A stretch of DNA of 51,441 nucleotides from an uncultured Blastocatellia bacterium (lineage in GTDB: Bacteria > Acidobacteriota > Blastocatellia > Pyrinomonadales > Pyrinomonadaceae). A program made the translations under genes and the position numbers. Positions 40,043-48,075 of this stretch are shown here, in pieces. The stretch is from NCBI GenBank assembly GCA_946480785.1, contig CAMLLD010000048.1, positions 1 to 51,441 of the forward strand, written 5' to 3'. Within the stretch, counting starts at the first letter, position 1, and each line of letters begins with the position of its first letter. The notes beneath the pieces are model-generated. The model ran no database searches and was not told the origin of the DNA. It worked only from the letters and a program-made list of their open reading frames with translations.

Positions 40043-41098
40043 CTAACGATCGATTTCAAGATTATCGAAAGCGACTTCCGTTGCATCGCTGGTGTAAAAA
40101 CCGGCCAGGCCGCGGCGGTAGTTTTCACTGTCGGTGATACGCGTCAGGAGTTGACCGTTCGCATAAAAGGCCAACTCGGTACCTTTGATTCTGACTTCCA
40201 ACTGGTTCGGGCTCGAGCCGGACTTTATCGCATCCGACACGGTACGCGTAACGAGTGATGACTGCTCGCCGTCTTTGTGCATCACGATCTCGTACTGCGG
40301 CTGCTCGCCCGGATAAATCACCAACGCGTAGTCTTCGATTCGTTTGGCCTTTGAATGTCCGCCGTGGACCACTAAGCCGAATCCCGCCGAAGGCACGCTG
40401 CCGTCGACGCTGCGCGCCGTGACTTTCACGGTCGCGTTCTCGGTGCTGTAGTCGTTGGTAGGCGCGTACATCACGATGTAAGTCTGCGGCTTCGACGCCA
40501 TGTGATACTCGCCGTTGTCGTACCACATGCGACCGAACTGCGAAACGCCGACATTCCATTTCTTGTCGCTGAAGTCATCGACGAGTGGACCGCCTGGGGT
40601 GACGGTCGTGTTCGCGTTCGCGGTGTTTGCATTGCTGTTGACGTTGGCCGTGACGTTGGCGTTGCGGTTCGCCTCGCGCGTGTTCGCGTTCAGGTTGCCG
40701 TTGGTGTTCGAGCTAAGACTCGCGAGCGCGATGATCATCACGACGAGGCCGACGCCGATCACGACGAGGGCGGCAAGTCCGCCGAGTATCCACCAAACCG
40801 CGTTCGACTTTTTGCGCGGCGGCAGAGTCGGCGTAGGCGACCACTGCGGCTGTTGCGGCGGTGGTTGTTGCGGTTGCGGCGGAGGTGGAGGCGGCGGCGC
40901 CGGTCGCGCGATTGGCGTGGTCGGGGGTCGATAGATTTCTGTCGGCGGCGGTTCGGCAGTATCTCTCGCCGGCGGATATCTGAGGGTGGCGTTCGGATCA
41001 GTTCCCGGAGCGTCGCTTAGAAGAGGAGTGCCGTCCTCCAAACAGAAGTTCAGGGAAAGATCCGTGTAAGTGCGGTTACACGTCGGGCAGCGCTTCAT
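40043..41098 (-). CDS. Zinc-ribbon membrane protein with Pro-rich and Asn-rich linkers
   Basis: A 351-residue protein. An N-terminal zinc ribbon (CPTCNRTY, FCLEDGTPL) is followed by a Pro/Gln-rich cytoplasmic stretch (about 40-92) and one transmembrane helix (AVWWILGGLAALVVIGVGLVV). A low-complexity Asn-Ala/Thr spacer comes next, then an extracytoplasmic beta-sandwich (FSDKKWNVGVSQFGRMWYDNGEY to FDNLEIDR) of concanavalin/DUF1080-like style. The cytoplasmic half is of the kind phosphorylated by Hanks kinases, and genes for two such kinases flank it, so it may carry a signal across the membrane. Function is inferred. Confidence 0.8.
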   Translation of the reverse strand: MKRCPTCNRTYTDLSLNFCLEDGTPLLSDAPGTDPNATLRYPPARDTAEPPPTEIYRPPTTPIARPAPPPPPPPQPQQPPPQQPQWSPTPTLPPRKKSNAVWWILGGLAALVVIGVGLVVMIIALASLSSNTNGNLNANTREANRNANVTANVNSNANTANANTTVTPGGPLVDDFSDKKWNVGVSQFGRMWYDNGEYHMASKPQTYIVMYAPTNDYSTENATVKVTARSVDGSVPSAGFGLVVHGGHSKAKRIEDYALVIYPGEQPQYEIVMHKDGEQSSLVTRTVSDAIKSGSSPNQLEVRIKGTELAFYANGQLLTRITDSENYRRGLAGFYTSDATEVAFDNLEIDR

Positions 41099-41132
41099 CG
41101 CGCCACAGCTTATAAGAAAACTTCAAAGTTGC

Positions 41133-42755
41133 TCAAGCGGTGATGCGTATTCCGCAGCGTCCGCAGAATTTTGTGCCGGCGGGATAACTCGTCTTGCACT
41201 TCCCGCAAAACACTTCGACGGGCTTTGGCGCGCGCCATTCGAGGTTCGCCGTGCCCAACGGAATGCCGCAGCGTCCGCAGAACCTTGTGGCCGCGGAATA
41301 TGTCTGGCCGCAGCGTTGACAGGTGTTGCCGCTGGCCGTTGTCGGAGTCGGTGATGGTGTTGGTAATTCACCGGAAACCGGCACGAACGTCGTGTTGCCG
41401 CAACGACCGCAGAACTTCACTCCTTCCGCAAAGCGCGAGTGACACTTGGTACACATCACGACGACGAGTGTCGTCGAGTTGATGCCGTGTTTGCTGTCGA
41501 GACTGCCGCCGCGCGACGGCGTCAACTGGTTACTCGAGACGCCGATCTTGAGCTGCGCTTCGATGATCTGTTCGGCGATGTCGCTGCGAATCTCGATCAC
41601 GCGTTCGTCGTCTGCTTCGCCCGATCGCGACACACGCAACACGTGCTGGCCCGGCGCGAGCGAAGTCAGAATCACTCGTCCCGATCGGCCCACGCTGCCG
41701 TAGCGTTCGTCGTCAACGTAAACCTCCGAACCCGAAGGCGCCATGATCACGAGCCGCGAGTCGCCGCGTTTCAACGTGCCCGAATCGATCGCCGCCGCGG
41801 CCGCGAAACCTTCGAACCATTCACTCGCAGTCGCAGGACGGTCCTTCGGATCTTTCTCGAGCGCTTTCATGATCGCGGCGTCGAGTTCTTCCGTCACGTC
41901 TGAACGCAACGACGACAACGCGGGCGGAGCTTGCATCAACTTCTGCGTGATCAGTTGCGTGATGTTGCCGGTAAAGGGCGGACGCCCGCCGAGCATGTTG
42001 TAAGCGATCGCGCCGAGCGCGTAGATATCGGCGCGTGCGTCGAGCTGGCCGTCGGGCTGCATCTGTTCGGGCGCCATGTACTCGGGCGTGCCGATGATGC
42101 CGCGCGACGCTGGTCCACTGCCCGAAGTTAGATCCGAGCGATCGGGATTCACGATCTTCGCGAGACCGAAGTCGCCGACCTTGACGAAGCCGTCATCGCC
42201 CGTGACCTTGCGCTTCTGCTGCATCAGAAAAATGTTCGCCGGTTTCAGATCGCGATGCAGGATGCCTTCGTCGTGCGCCGCTTCGACTCCCGCGACGACC
42301 TGGCGCATGATGCTCGCGGCGCGTTGCGGGCTGACAGTTCCTTCACGTCGCAGCAGTTGAAAGAGCGTTTCGCCTTCGACGTATTCCATCACGAGAAAGA
42401 ACACGCCGTCTGACGTTTGGCCGAAGTCCGTCACGCCGACAACGTTCTGGTGACGAATCGAAGCGGCCGCGCGTGCTTCGCGTTCGAAACGCGCGATCGC
42501 TTCGCCGTCCTGTAGATCTTCGTCGTTGAGAATGTCGGGACGAACCGTCTTGACCGCGACTTGCCGCGTCATCAGGTTCTGGTCGCGGGCGAGATAAACC
42601 TGGCCCATCGCGCCGCGACCGAGCCGTTTTTCGAGCAGGTAACGTGAGGCTAATAGACGTGGACCGGGCAGCGTGGCTTTCGTGTTCGCCTGGTCCTGCG
42701 GACACAACTCAACGCTGTCTTCGTAGCAAACTTCGCAACGGGGACACTCACGCAT
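41133..42755 (-). CDS. Ser/Thr protein kinase with PEGA-like domain and zinc ribbons
   Basis: A 540-residue kinase. An N-terminal CPRCEVCYEDSVELC ribbon precedes a full Hanks kinase domain: LGRGAMGQVYLA, VAVKTV, HRDLKPAN, GDFGLAKI and GTPEYMAPEQ. After it come a PEGA-like beta domain (VIMAPSGSEVYVDDERYG, LAPGQHVLRV) and three C-terminal CxxC-CxxC zinc ribbons of near-identical form (FCGRCG appears three times), separated by a Thr/Pro linker. No transmembrane helix. The repeated ribbons resemble those in the adjacent MscL tail and membrane protein. Third from the end of the operon, 18 bp downstream of mscL. Confidence 0.93.
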   Translation of the reverse strand: MRECPRCEVCYEDSVELCPQDQANTKATLPGPRLLASRYLLEKRLGRGAMGQVYLARDQNLMTRQVAVKTVRPDILNDEDLQDGEAIARFEREARAAASIRHQNVVGVTDFGQTSDGVFFLVMEYVEGETLFQLLRREGTVSPQRAASIMRQVVAGVEAAHDEGILHRDLKPANIFLMQQKRKVTGDDGFVKVGDFGLAKIVNPDRSDLTSGSGPASRGIIGTPEYMAPEQMQPDGQLDARADIYALGAIAYNMLGGRPPFTGNITQLITQKLMQAPPALSSLRSDVTEELDAAIMKALEKDPKDRPATASEWFEGFAAAAAIDSGTLKRGDSRLVIMAPSGSEVYVDDERYGSVGRSGRVILTSLAPGQHVLRVSRSGEADDERVIEIRSDIAEQIIEAQLKIGVSSNQLTPSRGGSLDSKHGINSTTLVVVMCTKCHSRFAEGVKFCGRCGNTTFVPVSGELPTPSPTPTTASGNTCQRCGQTYSAATRFCGRCGIPLGTANLEWRAPKPVEVFCGKCKTSYPAGTKFCGRCGIRITA

Positions 42756-42773
42756 TAGTTCAGATACAACTTT

Positions 42774-43214
42774 CTAACGAGCCGGCGCCGGTAAATCAAC
42801 ACAACACGCCGAACAACGTGTCGCCCCAAGCGGAATCGCCGTCAGGCAAGCCGGGCAGTCCTTCGTGTTGGGCGGCGGTGGCGGCTCGGCGCGCAGCCGG
42901 TTAATCGCCTTGATGATCAGAAAGATGACGAAGGCGATGATCAGGAAGCTGATCACGTCGTTGAGAAACGTGCCGTAGGCGATGACGGGCAGGCCCTTCA
43001 ACTGCGCTTCGGCCAACGATGCGGGTCGCTGTCCTGAAAGATCGATGAATAAGTTCGAGAAGTCGGCGTGGCCTAACAGGAGGCCGATCGGCGGCATGAT
43101 GATGCCTTCGACGAGCGACGTGACGATGCGGCCGAAGGCGGCGCCGATGACGACGGCGACGGCGAGGTCGATGACGTTTCCGCGGGCGATGAACTCCTTG
43201 AATTCTCTTAGCAT
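42774..43214 (-). CDS. mscL: Large-conductance mechanosensitive channel MscL with zinc-ribbon tail
   Basis: A 146-residue MscL, the pentameric safety valve opened by membrane tension. The N-terminus [20 protein letters not shown] and TM1 are canonical, as are the second helix ([22 protein letters not shown]) and the following AINRLR. Instead of the usual short C-terminal helix it ends in a [18 protein letters not shown] zinc ribbon. This tail recurs in MscL of several phyla, and here it matches the ribbons of the operon's kinases. It lies between an Ada-like domain protein and the PEGA kinase. Confidence 0.95.
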   Translation of the reverse strand: MLREFKEFIARGNVIDLAVAVVIGAAFGRIVTSLVEGIIMPPIGLLLGHADFSNLFIDLSGQRPASLAEAQLKGLPVIAYGTFLNDVISFLIIAFVIFLIIKAINRLRAEPPPPPNTKDCPACLTAIPLGATRCSACCVDLPAPAR

Positions 43215-43226
43215 TTGACTACCTCC

Positions 43227-44150
43227 TCAGTGGCAGTTTTTGGCCAACTTGAATCCGGCCTTTTGGGCGTCTGCGGCAGTTTTAAACACGGCCCGGTTTG
43301 TTTCGGAGATCTCCTTTGCTGGTTGGCAACCGTTGGGATAGTAAGTCTTTGTTTGTTTGTCGCCAATGATTGCGGGTGGATCGGTGGTTGCGGTGGTGTT
43401 AGCTGCGGTGGTGTTAGTTGTAGTTGTGTTGCTGGCTTCGTTCGTTTTGTTCTTGCGCGTGTCGCTGTCGGTACGGTCGGTCGTTCTTTTGTTTGCGTTG
43501 GTTTCGTTCGTTCCGTTGGGTCGAGTGCTTTGGGTTTTGTTCGTTTCGTTCTCTTTGCTCGTTTTGCTTGCGTCGCTTTCGCCGTTTTCCTTTTCAGCGG
43601 CGGCGGCTTCGCGGGCCTCGTCTTGTTCTTCTTTCTCCTGGCGTCGGGCGGCGATCGTATCTTCGGCGGCGAGATCGACGATGCGCAGACTTGGACCACC
43701 AGCAAGCGTGCTCACGATTAATTGAAAGTCGGCGCAGCGTAACTGTTGTCCGCGCGATTTCCACGACGACCACGGACCGGAAACTTTTAACGATTCCGAG
43801 ATCAGCTTCACGAACTCATCGACGGTTTGCACTTTGAAGTTTTCGTCGTAACCGATCCACAGCGACGTTAGTTTGTCGTCGAGCAGATCGAGCGAGATGC
43901 TGCGCACGCCGTTGTACTTCACCTGATCGATCTTTGGATCGAAGTGCGGGTTGATCGTTGTTTTGGCGACGCCGAAATGATCGGTGCGCGGAAAGACGCT
44001 TTGCGGCACGAGCCGTTGGATGTCGTCTTGCGTCATCCCGAGGCGAAAGCCGAAGAGCTCGGGCGCAGCAGGCAGCGTCGCGAGCTTTTGCGTGCACTGA
44101 GCAGACGCCGAGACTGCGAGGAACAGGACAAGGAGGAACGTTCGCAACAT
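43227..44150 (-). CDS. Secreted protein with Thr/Asn-rich linker and Ada-like C-terminal motif
   Basis: A 307-residue exported protein (signal peptide MLRTFLLVLFLAVSASAQ). Residues about 20-165 form a compact domain (FGFRLGMTQDDIQRLVP, WIGYDENFKV). A charged helix follows (AARRQEKEEQDEAREAAAAE), then a Thr/Asn/Lys-rich linker of about 90 residues. The last 40 residues (YYPNGCQPAKEISETNRAVF, then KTAADAQKAGFKLAKNCH) match the spacing of the Ada metal-binding/micro-nuclease-associated motif: aromatic-x-C, then N-x-x-x-F, A-x-x-A-G-F, and C. Only two Cys are present. Its role is unknown; a surface binding function is plausible. Confidence 0.75.
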   Translation of the reverse strand: MLRTFLLVLFLAVSASAQCTQKLATLPAAPELFGFRLGMTQDDIQRLVPQSVFPRTDHFGVAKTTINPHFDPKIDQVKYNGVRSISLDLLDDKLTSLWIGYDENFKVQTVDEFVKLISESLKVSGPWSSWKSRGQQLRCADFQLIVSTLAGGPSLRIVDLAAEDTIAARRQEKEEQDEAREAAAAEKENGESDASKTSKENETNKTQSTRPNGTNETNANKRTTDRTDSDTRKNKTNEASNTTTTNTTAANTTATTDPPAIIGDKQTKTYYPNGCQPAKEISETNRAVFKTAADAQKAGFKLAKNCH

Positions 44151-44191
44151 GCGCGCGATTATACATTCAATCCGTCTAATCCGTGGCTCAA

Positions 44192-44653
44192 CTACTGCAC
44201 GAGAGCGCGAACTATAGTTTCCAGCGTGGCAGGCTCAAACGGTGTGGAAACGTATTCATTACAACCGGCCGCGAGCGCGAGTTCGCGAAACTGCTCCGCG
44301 CCATACGCCGATACCGCCACGATCGGCACCGTGCCGAGCGCCTTCACGCTGCGTATCTGCCGCGTCGCCGCGAGACCGTCGAGTTGCGGCATCTGCATGT
44401 CCATGATGATCAGATCCGGCGCCTCAGTTTCCGCGCGACGGATCGCCTGCACACCGTTCTCCGCCTCAATCACGCGAAACCCGCGCCGCTCAAACCACGT
44501 CCGCAGCAGCAGTCGTGTGTCGTCGAAATCATCAACGATGAGTACGGTACGGCGCGAGTCGCTGCTATCAGTGCGGCGCGAGTCGCTATCAGGGCGTTGT
44601 TCGTCGCTGTTCGAAACGCTCTTGTTTTCAGAACTCGAGTTCGCAGGGTCCAT
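44192..44653 (-). CDS. Receiver-domain protein lacking the conserved lysine
   Basis: A 153-residue protein from ATG 44653, preceded by AAGGA six bases upstream; longer frames exist but lack a ribosome site. A Ser/Asp/Arg-rich N-terminal tail (about 35 residues) leads into one REC domain with LIVDDFDD, the phosphoacceptor in IIMDMQMP, and VAVSAYG. The near-invariant Lys before the last turn is replaced by Thr (YVSTPFEP), a one-base change from AAA to ACA. Signal transmission may be altered. It is the first gene of the six-gene operon with MscL and the kinases. Confidence 0.85.
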   Translation of the reverse strand: MDPANSSSENKSVSNSDEQRPDSDSRRTDSSDSRRTVLIVDDFDDTRLLLRTWFERRGFRVIEAENGVQAIRRAETEAPDLIIMDMQMPQLDGLAATRQIRSVKALGTVPIVAVSAYGAEQFRELALAAGCNEYVSTPFEPATLETIVRALVQ

Positions 44654-44857
44654 TTGTGGTCCTTGGTCTTCTGGGCGGACCAGGTCGGGGAAGGTGCGTT
44701 TAGCGTAGCAAAAAACCGTCGTTCTTGGGAACGACATACTTGAAGCGGTTCAACGCGACTCCACTTCGTAAGGCCCGCTCACTTTGTTTGAACCTGTGCT
44801 ACTATGCGGCTCAAATGCTGGCCATTGTATTTCTACGAATGTTTATCGATTGAGCGA

Positions 44858-45565
44858 ATGTTCTATTACTACGGACGCAAAAAACAGATCGCCAGGCACT
44901 ACCCCCCTCCGAATTACCCAACAATCGTAGAACCCTTCGCCGGCTCGGCTGCCTACTCGCTCCACGGAACGAATTGGACCAAAAACGTAATCCTGATCGA
45001 AAAGGACGAACGCGTCGCATCCATTTGGCGGTGGCTGATTCATGAGGCTAACCCGCGCGATATTCAGTCGCTACCCGATCTTACAATTGGCGACAAGAGC
45101 TCGGAATTCCTTCACATAATTCATGCAGCGACCAAGATGGCATTCGCTTATAAGACGATTAAAGTTACGCCGGTCCTGGCGCGGAACTGGGAGATCAGCA
45201 AGCGATACATGGCGGGTAACTTACACAAGATCAAACACTGGACCCTTATTCAAGGCGACTACTCCGCGGCGCCGGATATCGAAGCGACGTGGTTTATAGA
45301 CCCGCCATACAAATGGAATTCAGGTAGAGGATACAAGCACAGCAGCTACCATCTGGACTACGACCATCTTGCACAATGGGCGAGAAAACGACGGGGCGAG
45401 GTTATTTTCTGTGAAGGCGAGTATGGAGACTATTTACCTTTCGAACCTTTGCTGGAGTTGAAAGGAGTAGCGGGGAAGAGTAGCAAGGAAAAGATCTACT
45501 ACTCGTCAACGAAGGCTGCAAGACAGAGCAGACTGTTTGAGGAAACGGAACTAGTGGCGCGTTAA
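44858..45565 (+). CDS. DNA adenine-type methyltransferase of a Type II restriction-modification system
   Basis: A 235-residue D12-class (Dam-like) methyltransferase from ATG 44858. The AdoMet motif is IVEPFAGSAAYS (about 23-34) and the catalytic motif is DPPY (148-151); the N-terminal YYYGRKKQIARHYP matches the GGK/GRK entry region of the class. It would methylate adenine in the recognition site and protect host DNA. It converges with the endonuclease gene, the two stop codons overlapping within TTAA (45562-45565). The target sequence cannot be read from the protein. An upstream in-frame ATG (44804) is less likely. Confidence 0.88.
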   Translation: MFYYYGRKKQIARHYPPPNYPTIVEPFAGSAAYSLHGTNWTKNVILIEKDERVASIWRWLIHEANPRDIQSLPDLTIGDKSSEFLHIIHAATKMAFAYKTIKVTPVLARNWEISKRYMAGNLHKIKHWTLIQGDYSAAPDIEATWFIDPPYKWNSGRGYKHSSYHLDYDHLAQWARKRRGEVIFCEGEYGDYLPFEPLLELKGVAGKSSKEKIYYSSTKAARQSRLFEETELVAR

Positions 45566-46263
45566 CGATCGAACAGATCGGCGTCTCGCTGAAAATGTCG
45601 GATTCTCAGATGAGACGTATACGCGTTTATGTAATCATCATCGTTAAGTATCGCTATCCAGCCCAGACCCATTTTGGTTTTTCCGCTCGAAAGCATTCCG
45701 GTAACTTTGGTATTGCGTCCCTCAGTGCCGCTTATTTTTCCCCAATCATCCTGTGTCAGATCGTTAGCGTAAAATGCGGCCGTAATTACGGGAAAGTTAA
45801 ATTCGGTTCCGTCATTCACGAAGTCCCACACCAAGCCGAGTAATTCAGTCACCTCGCGATGGTGTGCCTGCCAGGTTATACCCTCCAGATATTTAATTCG
45901 TGTCTGGCCCGCTCGCAAATTCGCGCCCCTCGCGATGTTTCCTACCGTCGTCTTGACTTCCAGGCCTTGAGGATAGTTGCGAAGCTCCGCCTCAGAGCAA
46001 TCTTTCCCGCAAAGCGGAATGATATCCGGATGCCCTTTCTCGATGGGATTTACGAGACAGTCCGTCAGCGCCGCCGCAAGCGTATCGCAGAAGATAGCGC
46101 CGATCATCGCGCTCGTCGTCTTGTAATCGATGCTGCGGTAGAGTGTTGAGGGCAGGTCTTTGAGGATGCGATTGGTTTGCGACATCGCTTCAACCACGCT
46201 GTTGCAAGTTACTGAGAACCCACAGTCGATGGCGAAAGTCTCATTTTTTGCGTAATCGACCAA
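45562..46263 (-). CDS. Probable Type II restriction endonuclease
   Basis: A 233-residue protein with a PD-(D/E)xK nuclease pattern: GHPDII (P79-D80) followed after 22 residues by LEVKTT (E102, K104), the metal-binding core of many restriction enzymes. The TTG at 46263 is supported by AGAAGGA four bases upstream and by the 23-base overlap with the controller gene. Sequence outside the core is not recognised. Identification rests on the motif and on the position between a controller gene and a convergent methyltransferase gene. Specificity unknown. Confidence 0.78.
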   Translation of the reverse strand: MVDYAKNETFAIDCGFSVTCNSVVEAMSQTNRILKDLPSTLYRSIDYKTTSAMIGAIFCDTLAAALTDCLVNPIEKGHPDIIPLCGKDCSEAELRNYPQGLEVKTTVGNIARGANLRAGQTRIKYLEGITWQAHHREVTELLGLVWDFVNDGTEFNFPVITAAFYANDLTQDDWGKISGTEGRNTKVTGMLSSGKTKMGLGWIAILNDDDYINAYTSHLRIRHFQRDADLFDR

Positions 46264-46483
46264 GCTGTCCTTCTAGTTCCGAAAGCAGTCTACTGGTTCG
46301 CAGATCGAGCGCCGTCGCGATTCGGATCAGCACCTCGAGGGTCGGTGACTTGAGTCCTCTTTCGATCTGACTGATGTAGGTCCGATGAATTCCGGCGAGT
46401 TCCGCGAGTTGTTCCTGCGAAAGCGCTTTCGCGATGCGATGGCGGGAGATGAGTTTCCCGAGTAACCTGCGCGGTTCATTCAT
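46241..46483 (-). CDS. HTH controller (C) protein of the restriction-modification system
   Basis: An 80-residue XRE-type regulator (LGKLISRHRIAKALSQEQLA, then ELAGIHRTYISQIERGLKSP). Size and position match C proteins, which activate the endonuclease and themselves after a delay so that methylation precedes cutting. It overlaps the endonuclease start by 23 bases. No ribosome site precedes ATG 46483, consistent with the leaderless transcripts known for several C genes. A palindrome 38 bp upstream resembles a C box. Confidence 0.87.
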   Translation of the reverse strand: MNEPRRLLGKLISRHRIAKALSQEQLAELAGIHRTYISQIERGLKSPTLEVLIRIATALDLRTSRLLSELEGQLGRLRKK

Positions 46484-46520
46484 GTCAACGGCAGGCCATT
46501 GTTAGGAGATCGAGGCTGTC

Positions 46521-46532
46521 AGTCTACAGACT
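46521..46532 (-). promoter_or_regulatory. C-box-like palindrome
   Basis: AGTCT-AC-AGACT (plus strand) is a perfect 12-bp palindrome preceded on the minus strand by an ACTATAG stretch, giving TATAGTC as in known C-protein operators. It lies 38 bp upstream of the controller ATG and immediately beyond the end of the PEP-CTERM gene. Confidence 0.6.
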
Positions 46533-46539
46533 ATAGTAT

Positions 46540-47322
46540 TCACATGGTTTTTCTCCGCCAGCCGGCGAGGAACCCGAGGCCTGAAATCAGCAGGACCATT
46601 GTCGCCGGTTCTGGAACTTCACTTTGTGCGGCTCGTGAGTTGGCGCCAACGAAAACGACGAGTTCGTATTGCTGACCGAACTGCAGGTTGAAGATCTCGG
46701 AGAGTTGCCTTTGCATTTCGAGGGAGGTCAGTTCGTTTGGTCCGATACGGAGGTTGGAGTCGAAAGAAAACGTCCGGACGTCCACGATTTGCACACTGAT
46801 GCGCGCCTCCGACACCGCGAATAAACTGAATTGGTCTGTCACCAAATTCTGGATGGTTTGCTGTAGTGCCGAGAAAGTCACATCAACGTTGCCAGTGCCG
46901 CCGGTGATCGTGAAGCTCTGCCGTAGAAACGCTAAGCCTTCGGATTCAGCTGAGCAAACACATCCGCTCAGCCCCACGTTGCTGTTTGCGTTCAACTGCA
47001 AGTTAATGAGATCCGACTGACCACTGGCGCCCGCGGAAATCACGACGGCGGCTGCCTGCGCCCGGGTCGGACTTTCCGACTGGGCCGAGACCTCCTGGCC
47101 GAAACTGTTTTGCGCCGCCCCAGAAGCTGACGTTACTGGTCCAACTTGCGGCGGCGATAACACGACAGTCCCGGACGCGGAGGTTAACTGCACGTTAGTC
47201 AAACTCACTGAGGTGAGCGAAATCGCATCCGCATAAGCGTTCACCGACGCGCCCAGCAGCAGCGCCAGAAATAGAACGCAGCTCGCAATTAATTTGCTCG
47301 TGATAACACGTTTGCTCCTCAT
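46540..47322 (-). CDS. PEP-CTERM sorting-domain protein
   Basis: A 260-residue exported protein: a signal peptide (LIASCVLFLALLLGASVNAYA), a Ser/Thr/Val-rich beta-type mature region with one Cys pair (GCVCS), and a terminal VPEPATMVLLISGLGFLAGWRRK tail. The tail contains the PEP motif, a hydrophobic helix and a basic end for exosortase processing. Function unknown; its repeats of short Ser/Thr strands suggest an extracellular structural protein. Its stop is just beyond the controller operator, so the restriction system may have inserted next to it. Confidence 0.88.
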   Translation of the reverse strand: MRSKRVITSKLIASCVLFLALLLGASVNAYADAISLTSVSLTNVQLTSASGTVVLSPPQVGPVTSASGAAQNSFGQEVSAQSESPTRAQAAAVVISAGASGQSDLINLQLNANSNVGLSGCVCSAESEGLAFLRQSFTITGGTGNVDVTFSALQQTIQNLVTDQFSLFAVSEARISVQIVDVRTFSFDSNLRIGPNELTSLEMQRQLSEIFNLQFGQQYELVVFVGANSRAAQSEVPEPATMVLLISGLGFLAGWRRKTM

Positions 47323-47656
47323 AACACTCCTCCTTGCACTAAGCAGTGGCCCATAGCAGTCAGGTACGGGGGAATCAAGCTGGCAAACAGTTATCTAACG
47401 TCTCTTACTTTCCGGGTCTGTCGCTTTGGGGATTTACTTTCGCGGAGGAACTACACGTTACGGGGAAGTGAGCCTTTGCCTGTAAGGAGCTTGTTATCGC
47501 GGACTAACTTGAGGAGCGCAACTACGCGCCTTATACGCCTAGCAAGATGGGCGAGTCAAGAAAATAGAGCGGGAAATTGATGTACTTTTCGTCACGGTAA
47601 GGATCGTTTCTTGCCGCCTGTTCGCGATGGATAGAAGTGGCAATGAAACAGTTTGA
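47323..47656. other. Gene-free interval upstream of tRNA-Arg
   Basis: About 330 bp with no supported coding sequence, terminator or repeat. It presumably holds the promoter of the PEP-CTERM gene (minus strand) and the 3' trailer of tRNA-Arg. Confidence 0.5.
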
Positions 47657-47733
47657 TGGTACCCGCGGCAGGGGTCGAACCTGCGACCTTTCGCTCCGGA
47701 GGCGAACGCTCTAATCCACTGAGCTACGCGGGC
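47657..47733 (-). tRNA. tRNA-Arg (anticodon CCG)
   Basis: A complete 77-base cloverleaf on the minus strand. Acceptor arms are GCCCGCG/CGCGGGT (first pair G-U), with the T-loop GGTTCGACCC and anticodon stem TTCGC/GCGAA around CTCCGGA, giving anticodon CCG. The CCA end is encoded. The island 44.8-46.5 kb and the decayed toxin at 47.9 kb lie on either side. Confidence 0.96.
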
Positions 47734-47860
47734 TAATATCGGAGGTGCGAAGAAATGTACCGCCCGATTGTCCCGCTCGTCAACATCGCTCATCACGCTT
47801 TCACCACATGCTACAATTCCATCTCACTCATAGGCTCGGAGTGACTGAGCAGACAGAGTA

Positions 47861-48063
47861 ATGGCTTCCCTCATCCTTGGAATTATTAAGCAGCGCTTCG
47901 AAGATGGCAATTATCTCGTAAAGAGTCATGCTGTGATCCATGCGTTGAAGGAAGGGTTTGACCGAGTGAATACGCCGATTCTGTTTACATTGAATTCGTA
48001 ACGGCTTACATTCCAGACGAGCAAGAATGGGAGAGTCCTCCGTTTCGCCGACGCAAACAATAG
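47861..48063 (+). pseudogene. DUF4258-type toxin remnant with internal deletion
   Basis: From ATG 47861 the frame gives the normal DUF4258 start, ILGIIKQRFEDGNYLVKSHA, then IHALKEGF, and then runs to a stop at 47999 (46 codons). In another frame the C-terminus is preserved: EYADSVYIEFVTAYIPDEQE, then WESPPFRRRKQ and TAG at 48063. The junction is at about 47964. Intact family members have roughly 40 more residues between these parts. The gene is dead by internal deletion and frame change. The downstream partner, 12 bp away, is intact. Confidence 0.82.
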
Positions 48064-48075
48064 GCGTAAACAAGT

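Noticed and set aside
47539..47796. A minus-strand frame containing RVAQWIRAFASGAKGRRFDP
   Set aside because: This is the familiar false translation across a tRNA gene (tRNA-Arg, 47657-47733).
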